A stretch of DNA of 64,000 nt from TMED27 sp964350695 (lineage in GTDB: Bacteria; Pseudomonadota; Alphaproteobacteria; Micavibrionales; Micavibrionaceae). The translations under genes were made by a program, and so were the position numbers. Below are positions 59,525 through 64,000 of the stretch, in pieces (position 1 is the stretch's first letter; each line of letters begins with the position of its first letter). The notes below the pieces were generated by a model. That model was not told the origin of the DNA and did no database searches. It saw only the letters and a program-made list of their open reading frames with translations. The stretch lies in assembly GCA_964350695.1 (NCBI GenBank), contig CAYGKM010000002.1, positions 1 to 64,000 on the forward strand, written 5' to 3'.

Positions 59525-59553
59525 TTGACATAATGTAATGTGTTCGGTTAAAA
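59525..59553 (+). promoter_or_regulatory. Sigma-70 promoter of the gene at 59584
   Basis: TTGACA, 17 nt, TTAAAA; a leader of about 24 nt follows with GGGCGAAG before the ATG. Confidence 0.6.
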
Positions 59554-59583
59554 GTTTAGAGGTTTTAGAAAAGGGCGAAGTTT

Positions 59584-59901
59584 ATGGCGAGTTTTCAGTT
59601 TAAATTTGATGATGTCAATGCGGATCAAATTAATGGTTATGAAGCAGCTTTGCAGGCGGCATGTGAAGACGCGGGGCTTGATGGCGGTCAGTTTGACGTG
59701 TCTTGGGATGACGATTATACGGTTATGACACTTGAGCTTGATGATGAGGTGGATGTGGCTGTGCGTGAGCGTTTGGTGGCTTTGCCGCAGGACGCATTAT
59801 GGTTGGAGCGCGCTCTTGATGATTATAAATCACCACGGCCAGATGCGTCCGTTGACGACATTTTGGCGAAAATTGCGGCGCAGGTGACGCAGCCGCATTA
59901 A
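59584..59901 (+). CDS. Small acidic hypothetical protein
   Basis: The 105-residue protein is strongly acidic (VSWDDDYTVMTLELDDEVDV) and resembles a small alpha/beta domain. No family recognised. It has its own promoter and ribosome site and lies on the strand opposite to the dxs-ispA-xseB genes, splitting that cluster. Its stop overlaps ispA by 4 bp (TTAA). Confidence 0.7.
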   Translation: MASFQFKFDDVNADQINGYEAALQAACEDAGLDGGQFDVSWDDDYTVMTLELDDEVDVAVRERLVALPQDALWLERALDDYKSPRPDASVDDILAKIAAQVTQPH

Positions 59902-60812
59902 GTTCGGCGTTGCAGCACGTAATCGGCGAGTTCTACGAGCATTTTTTCACGGCCTTCAAACATTTTCAGGTGGCGTTTTGCTTGGCCGATAATCATTTCG
60001 GCGCGCATTTTTGCCGCGTCTTTCCCGAGGGTTGAAACGAAGGTGGCTTTGCCTGCGGCATCGTCTTTGCCTGTGTCCTTGCCGGTATCTTGCGGGTCGG
60101 CTTCGACGTCGAGGATATCATCTGTGACCTGAAAGGCGAGGCCGAGATCGTGGGCGTAATTGCAGAGCGCTTTGCGCTGAGGGTCACTGGATTTGCCGAG
60201 GATTGCGCCCGCTTCACAGGCGAAAGCCATGAGCTTGCCTGTTTTCATACGCTGGAGGCGGGACACTTCACCGACATCGAAATTAATGTCTTTACGTTCG
60301 GCGATCAGGTCGAGCATTTGTCCGCCGACCATGCCGTGACCGCCGGAAGCGAAAGCCAGAGCGCGCACGAGTTCAACCTGAACATGCGGGTCGGGGTGGG
60401 TTTCGGGGTCTGCGAGGACTTCAAAGGCGAGAGAGAGCAGGGCGTCACCCGCGAGGATGGCGGTGGCTTCGTCATATTGTTTATGGACGGTGGGTTGGCC
60501 GCGGCGAAGGGCGGCGTTGTCCATTGCGGGCAAGTCATCATGAATGAGCGAGTAGCAGTGTACGAATTCGATTGCGGCGGCGACGCGGCGCGCGCGGGAA
60601 GAGGGAACGTTAAAGAGAAACGCGGATTGCATGGCCAAGAACGGGCGAAGGCGTTTTCCGCCGCCGAGTGTGCCGTGGCGCATGGCTTCGTATAAAGGAG
60701 CTTCGGCGAGGTCTGTTTCAGGGAGGAGGCGCTCGATTGTAAGGTTTACGGCTTCGGCGACTTCGTCCATTGCGGTTTGAAGTTCAGGACTGGCGCTACG
60801 TGGTGATGGCAT
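59898..60812 (-). CDS. ispA: Farnesyl diphosphate synthase (short-chain polyprenyl synthase)
   Basis: The 304-residue enzyme makes C15 farnesyl diphosphate from IPP and DMAPP. First motif HDDLPAMDNAALRRG is the DDxxxxD form with the two-residue insertion typical of bacterial FPP synthase; the second is TDDILD. A Gly/Lys/Asp-rich insertion (DTGKDTGKDD) follows the second motif. It lies between xseB and dxs as in many proteobacteria, but the cluster is interrupted by the opposite-strand gene at 59584 and by a hairpin repeat. Confidence 0.96.
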   Translation of the reverse strand: MPSPRSASPELQTAMDEVAEAVNLTIERLLPETDLAEAPLYEAMRHGTLGGGKRLRPFLAMQSAFLFNVPSSRARRVAAAIEFVHCYSLIHDDLPAMDNAALRRGQPTVHKQYDEATAILAGDALLSLAFEVLADPETHPDPHVQVELVRALAFASGGHGMVGGQMLDLIAERKDINFDVGEVSRLQRMKTGKLMAFACEAGAILGKSSDPQRKALCNYAHDLGLAFQVTDDILDVEADPQDTGKDTGKDDAAGKATFVSTLGKDAAKMRAEMIIGQAKRHLKMFEGREKMLVELADYVLQRRT

Positions 60813-60829
60813 TTTGTCTTCCTAATTTC

Positions 60830-60898
60830 TTTTCTGACGTTGTTACTGCGTCGCTGGTGTATGTTTATACACTTCGCTCCTTGTGCCTAGTCAGAAAA
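60830..60898. repeat. Hairpin repeat, copy B
   Basis: A 69-bp unit bounded by TTTTCTGAC and GTCAGAAAA with an inner GTGTAT/ATACAC hairpin. Compared with copy A, both the outer stem and the inner stem have changed in a paired way. Lies between ispA and xseB. Confidence 0.75.
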
Positions 60899-60937
60899 TA
60901 AATTCGTTCGACAAAAATTTTTCTGATTAGGTTCATG

Positions 60938-61180
60938 TTATTCATTATCTAAAGGTTCGGTTGATACTGTGCCATCCTTGGCGATTGTGATTTTTTCAAT
61001 TTTGGCCTGCGCTTCGCGAAGTTTGGTTTCGCAATGCTTTTTCAGGGCGATGCCGCGTTCATAGGCGGTGATGGAATCTTCGAGGGGCGCTTGCCCTGTT
61101 TCAAGGCTGCGCACGATGTTTTCAAGCTCACCGAGGGCGTCTTCAAAATTCAGGGATTGGATTGCTTTTGCTTGTGTCAT
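60938..61180 (-). CDS. xseB: Exodeoxyribonuclease VII small subunit
   Basis: The 80-residue protein forms the helical small subunit that wraps the XseA nuclease. The sequence NFEDALGELENIVRSLETGQ and APLEDSITAYERGIALKKHC is the family signature. It heads the minus-strand isoprenoid run; xseA is not in the window. The spacer to ispA contains hairpin repeat copy B. Confidence 0.97.
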   Translation of the reverse strand: MTQAKAIQSLNFEDALGELENIVRSLETGQAPLEDSITAYERGIALKKHCETKLREAQAKIEKITIAKDGTVSTEPLDNE

Positions 61181-61193
61181 AGGGCTAGAGTGT

Positions 61194-61982
61194 ATGTCAG
61201 GACAGGCTTTTGCTCAAGAGATGAATCACCAGATGACACAACTTTATTCCATTCCCGAAGGCATTCGCGTTTATGCGATTGGTGATGTGCATGGGCATTT
61301 AGAGGCGCTCAAAGATATGCAGGCGCAGATTGAGGCGGATCTGGCGCGCGCGCCTGTTGATGAGGCGCATATTGTGTATTTGGGGGATTATGTGGACAGA
61401 GGCCCACAAAGCCGCGAAGTGATTGAGTTTTTGATTGAACTTGAGGCGTGCAAAGACGGGATCAGGAAGACGTTTTTGGCGGGTAATCACGAGGTGGCGA
61501 TTTATGGGTTTATGAAAGACCCTGTCGGGCATGATTGGCTTCGTTATGGTGGTTTGGAGACTTTGAATAGTTACGGGGTTACGTTTTTGGGCGGTCTGCC
61601 TTTGCCATCGGAAATTGAGGGCATACCCAAGATGATGGCGAAGAGCATTCCGAAAGCGCATTTTGATTTTTTTATGCGGCTCGATTTTGAGGTCAGCATC
61701 GGGGATTACATGTTTGTGCATGCAGGGGTTGATCCGCGGATTGATCTGGGGAAGCAGCCGCGCAGGGCTTTGACAGGCATTCGGGAGCCGTTTTTATCGT
61801 GGCATGAGCATGAGGATTATAAGCCGCTGAAGAAGCGCATTGTTCATGGGCATACGATTAGTGTGGAAGTGGAGGCGTTGCCGCACCGGATTAATGTGGA
61901 TACGGGGCTTTATGATGGCGGGCCTTTGAGCGCGGCTGTGCTTGAGGGCATTGATGTGCGGTTCTTGCAGGTTTTTGATTAA
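61194..61982 (+). CDS. Metallophosphoesterase (serine/threonine phosphatase-like)
   Basis: The 262-residue calcineurin-like enzyme has the three metal motifs GDVHG, GDYVDRG and GNHE, plus VHAGVDP and HGHT. This order is that of bacterial PPP-type phosphatases and ApaH-like enzymes. Starts at 61194, 61221 and 61233 are all possible; none has a strong ribosome site, and 61221 (MNHQMTQ) is a fair alternative. It diverges from xseB with 13 bp between the start codons. Confidence 0.88.
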   Translation: MSGQAFAQEMNHQMTQLYSIPEGIRVYAIGDVHGHLEALKDMQAQIEADLARAPVDEAHIVYLGDYVDRGPQSREVIEFLIELEACKDGIRKTFLAGNHEVAIYGFMKDPVGHDWLRYGGLETLNSYGVTFLGGLPLPSEIEGIPKMMAKSIPKAHFDFFMRLDFEVSIGDYMFVHAGVDPRIDLGKQPRRALTGIREPFLSWHEHEDYKPLKKRIVHGHTISVEVEALPHRINVDTGLYDGGPLSAAVLEGIDVRFLQVFD

Positions 61983-61985
61983 GGG

Positions 61986-62615
61986 TTAAACCAATCCCAG
62001 TTTTTGTTCCAGCACGCCGACGAACATATGACCGAGGGTGATGTGCATTTCCTGGATGCGGCCCGGATCGGTGGCGGGGACGTTGATCATAATATCGCAG
62101 AGAGATTTCATTTTGCCGCCTGTTTCGCCGGAAAGTCCGACAGTGACCATGCCCATGCGCTTGGCTTTTTTCAGGCCCTTGAGGACGTTTTCGGAGTTGC
62201 CCGATGTGGACAGGCCAACGGCGATGTCGCCTTCATAGCCGAGTGTGCGGATTTGGCGGGAGAAAATTTCGTCGAAGCCAAAATCATTTGCGCAGGCCGT
62301 GATGGCGGAGGCATCGAGGGACAATGAGAGCGCCGCGATGGGGGAGCGCTCTTTGTGGAGTTTGATCGACATTTCCGCGACGATATGCTGGCTGTCTGCG
62401 GCGGAGCCGCCGTTTCCGAACATGATGATTTTATTACCGTTTTTGATGGCGGCTGTGGCGGCGTCCACCCATTTATCGAAGGGTTCGAACTGAGTTTCGA
62501 ACATTTGCGCGGCGATCGACATATGGGCGTCGCGGGTTGCGGCCCAGTAATCCAGCGCGTTTACGTCGGTTTTGGGTTTGTGAAATTCAGCCTTTTTTGT
62601 TTTTAAATCAACCAT
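61986..62615 (-). CDS. gmhA: D-sedoheptulose-7-phosphate isomerase (GmhA-like SIS domain)
   Basis: The 209-residue SIS-fold enzyme starts ADP-heptose synthesis for LPS core. FGNGGSAADSQHIVAE, GLSTSGNSENVL and the C-terminal IQEMHITLGHMF are the family's active-site blocks. AGGACA precedes the ATG. It follows the lipoprotein gene directly (stop at 62616, start at 62615). A GT9 heptosyltransferase-like gene lies at 30318. Confidence 0.93.
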   Translation of the reverse strand: MVDLKTKKAEFHKPKTDVNALDYWAATRDAHMSIAAQMFETQFEPFDKWVDAATAAIKNGNKIIMFGNGGSAADSQHIVAEMSIKLHKERSPIAALSLSLDASAITACANDFGFDEIFSRQIRTLGYEGDIAVGLSTSGNSENVLKGLKKAKRMGMVTVGLSGETGGKMKSLCDIMINVPATDPGRIQEMHITLGHMFVGVLEQKLGLV

Positions 62616-63338
62616 TTATTGTCCTGTGATGTCGATGGGGTTGCCGCGATTGATGTTTTCTTTTGCTGCATCTTCCATGGCATCTTGTGCTTGCTCTTCA
62701 AAAACGGTGGGCGTTTGCTCGATTTTATCTTCGATAAGGGCCTGTTTTTTTGCGGTTTGGCGGTTATAGGCCAGTTGGTCGGGGTTTAGCTGGAAGCCGA
62801 CAAGGATTTTATGGCGGCTGCCGCGGCTTTGGTTTTCAACGGGGATGACTTGGCGCATTTTATCGTAATATGTTTGCGCGGTTTGACCTGCTTCATAGGT
62901 CATATTGGCGGAGAAGACCTCTTTGGCCAGAATATCGCCGCCGGGGGATGTGACCGCAACGAAGAACGGATAGGTCATAAAGGTTTTAGCGGCGGCTGCG
63001 TTGCTGCGGCTTCCCGTGAAGGACAGGTTTAAATCCACGGTGACGGCTTTTTCGGCGTAGTCACAGGCGCTGTCTGCGCGGGTTATATCAATTTCGGAGA
63101 TGATATTCATGGGTGACATATCGCCGCTATTGCCGAATTGCGTGGCGGTGCGGAGGTCTTTCACGATTTCGACTTCGGGGCAGTTGCTGTTATAGACGAG
63201 CTGGTCGGGGCCGCTTTCCGACATCGACATTGCGGGCAGATTCAAGGAATCGATATCTTTGACAAAGCCATCCATGGTTTCACATGCGGGGAGAGATAAA
63301 ACGCAGGCGAGAAGGGCAAAATACCGAAAGTCTTTCAT
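62616..63338 (-). CDS. Conserved hypothetical lipoprotein
   Basis: The 240-residue protein has lipobox VLSLPAC (cysteine at residue 19). AAGGAA fixes the start at 63338 over a longer frame from 63368. The body has a beta-rich domain containing YNSNCPEVEIV and a Gln/Ala-rich helical tail ending NPIDITGQ. No function known. It runs directly into gmhA, so the two are probably one transcript. Confidence 0.8.
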   Translation of the reverse strand: MKDFRYFALLACVLSLPACETMDGFVKDIDSLNLPAMSMSESGPDQLVYNSNCPEVEIVKDLRTATQFGNSGDMSPMNIISEIDITRADSACDYAEKAVTVDLNLSFTGSRSNAAAAKTFMTYPFFVAVTSPGGDILAKEVFSANMTYEAGQTAQTYYDKMRQVIPVENQSRGSRHKILVGFQLNPDQLAYNRQTAKKQALIEDKIEQTPTVFEEQAQDAMEDAAKENINRGNPIDITGQ

Positions 63339-63420
63339 TTTTTGATTCCTTGGTTTAAATATGCACACAAGATGAAGCGAGCTTAGATAAGCTGCGCGCT
63401 AAAAGCAAGAGATGCGAAGC

Positions 63421-64000
63421 ATGACGAGTAAACCAGCATTGACGATTTTATTGGCCGCGCCGCGGGGTTTTTGCGCGGGGGTTGATCGGGCGATTAAAAT
63501 TGTGGAATTGGCGCTGGAGAAATACGGCGCGCCGGTTTATGTGCGCCATGAGATTGTGCATAACAAGTTTGTGGTCAATGGCTTGCGGGATAAGGGCGCG
63601 GTGTTTGTGAAAGAGCTATCGGAGATTCCCGATGACGGGCAGCCGGTGATTTTCAGCGCGCATGGCGTGGCTAAAAGCGTGCCTGCAAATGCGGAAGCAC
63701 GCGAGATGTTTTATATTGATGCGACGTGTCCTTTGGTTAGCAAGGTGCACCGTGAGGCGGAGCGGCATTATAAAAACGGGCTTCAGATTGTGTTGATCGG
63801 GCATGCGGGACACCCTGAAGTGATTGGCACAATGGGGCAGCTCCCTGCGGGGGCTGTTGTTTTGGTGGAGACTGTGGCGGATGTTGCGAGAATTTCTGTG
63901 AATGACGAGGCGGCGCTGGCGTATTGTACGCAGACGACGCTTTCGGTGGATGATACGGCGGCAATTGTTGAGGCGTTGCAGGGGCGGTTCCCGAAAATCG
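63421..64000 (+). CDS. ispH: 4-hydroxy-3-methylbut-2-enyl diphosphate reductase, 3' end cut by the window
   Basis: The first 193 residues are present. AAPRGFCAGVDRAI carries the first [Fe-S] cysteine; APVYVRHEIVHNKFV, FSAHGVAKSV and DATCPLVSKVHREA (second cluster cysteine, active His) follow. IspH makes IPP and DMAPP in the last step of the MEP pathway, the same pathway as dxs. No clear ribosome site is seen at ATG 63421. The third cluster cysteine and the C-terminus lie outside. Confidence 0.96.
   Translation, partial: MTSKPALTILLAAPRGFCAGVDRAIKIVELALEKYGAPVYVRHEIVHNKFVVNGLRDKGAVFVKELSEIPDDGQPVIFSAHGVAKSVPANAEAREMFYIDATCPLVSKVHREAERHYKNGLQIVLIGHAGHPEVIGTMGQLPAGAVVLVETVADVARISVNDEAALAYCTQTTLSVDDTAAIVEALQGRFPKI

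Noticed and set aside
61010..61050. GCGCTTCGCGAAG stretch in xseB as another GTCATTGCGAG repeat
   Set aside because: Only a short partial match, and the codons fit normal XseB sequence.

Overview
The window reads as a chromosomal segment of a free-living alphaproteobacterium, probably an uncultured one assembled from a metagenome. The evidence is ALAS-type haem synthesis (hemA), a dnaK-J-domain-dnaJ-dapB run, grpE next to rph and rdgB, a 17-kDa-antigen-like lipoprotein, and YgfZ, GmhA, SppA and XseB-IspA-Dxs neighbourhoods typical of that class. Base composition is moderate with AT-rich promoters. A 100-N scaffold gap shows it is a draft assembly. A lone IcmD/DotP-like membrane protein would fit a Micavibrio- or Rhodospirillales-like lineage, but that placement is a guess.

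Layout. 1-7.1 kb: partial tRNA-Leu, pentapeptide protein, uvrC, a bactofilin, nth, two AraC-type genes (one an Ada-like methyltransferase). 7-14 kb: chaperone block on the minus strand (grpE, dnaK, a small J-protein, dnaJ, dapB). dnaK and grpE carry RpoH-like promoters, a terminator follows dnaK, and no hrcA is present. 14-20 kb: rph, rdgB, an IcmD-like protein, hemW, an orphan helicase C-terminal domain, a Rap1a-like protein. 20-25 kb: permease, response regulator, PAS histidine kinase, polyprenyl synthase, GNAT. 25-36.7 kb: ppdK, marC, HAD, ygfZ, glycosyltransferase 9, a lone YejA-like binding protein, a degenerate macro-domain protein, two PfkB kinases around a TetR regulator. 36.9-48 kb: hemA behind an FNR-like box, a small chemotaxis-like operon, a two-subunit phosphonopyruvate/sulfopyruvate decarboxylase, phhB, a zincin-like pseudoenzyme, htpG, pdxH. 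48-55 kb: fabI, thioesterase, esterase, an LRR-protein kinase, aroC, a GIY-YIG gene inside inverted repeats, sppA. 55-64 kb: a HAD gene split by a spurious gap, a CDF transporter, a second GIY-YIG gene between palindromes, dxs, ispA, xseB, a phosphatase, gmhA, a lipoprotein and the start of ispH.

Two things stand out. First, three palindromic repeat systems occur. Two are each tied to their own GIY-YIG nuclease gene; one of these has supplied the dxs stop codon and also lies in frame inside dxs. The third is a 66-69 bp hairpin repeat with compensatory stem changes, placed between same-strand genes. Second, many genes appear to be leaderless: a good -35/-10 pair ends only 3-8 nt before the start codon.

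Isoprenoid synthesis recurs (dxs, ispA, an ispB-like gene, ispH). Genes are packed tightly, with several convergent pairs overlapping by exactly 4 bp at their stop codons. No gene-free stretch exceeds 300 bp; the longest, 56891-57163, holds a hairpin and a palindromic repeat. No rRNA, CRISPR array, prophage or transposase gene was seen.
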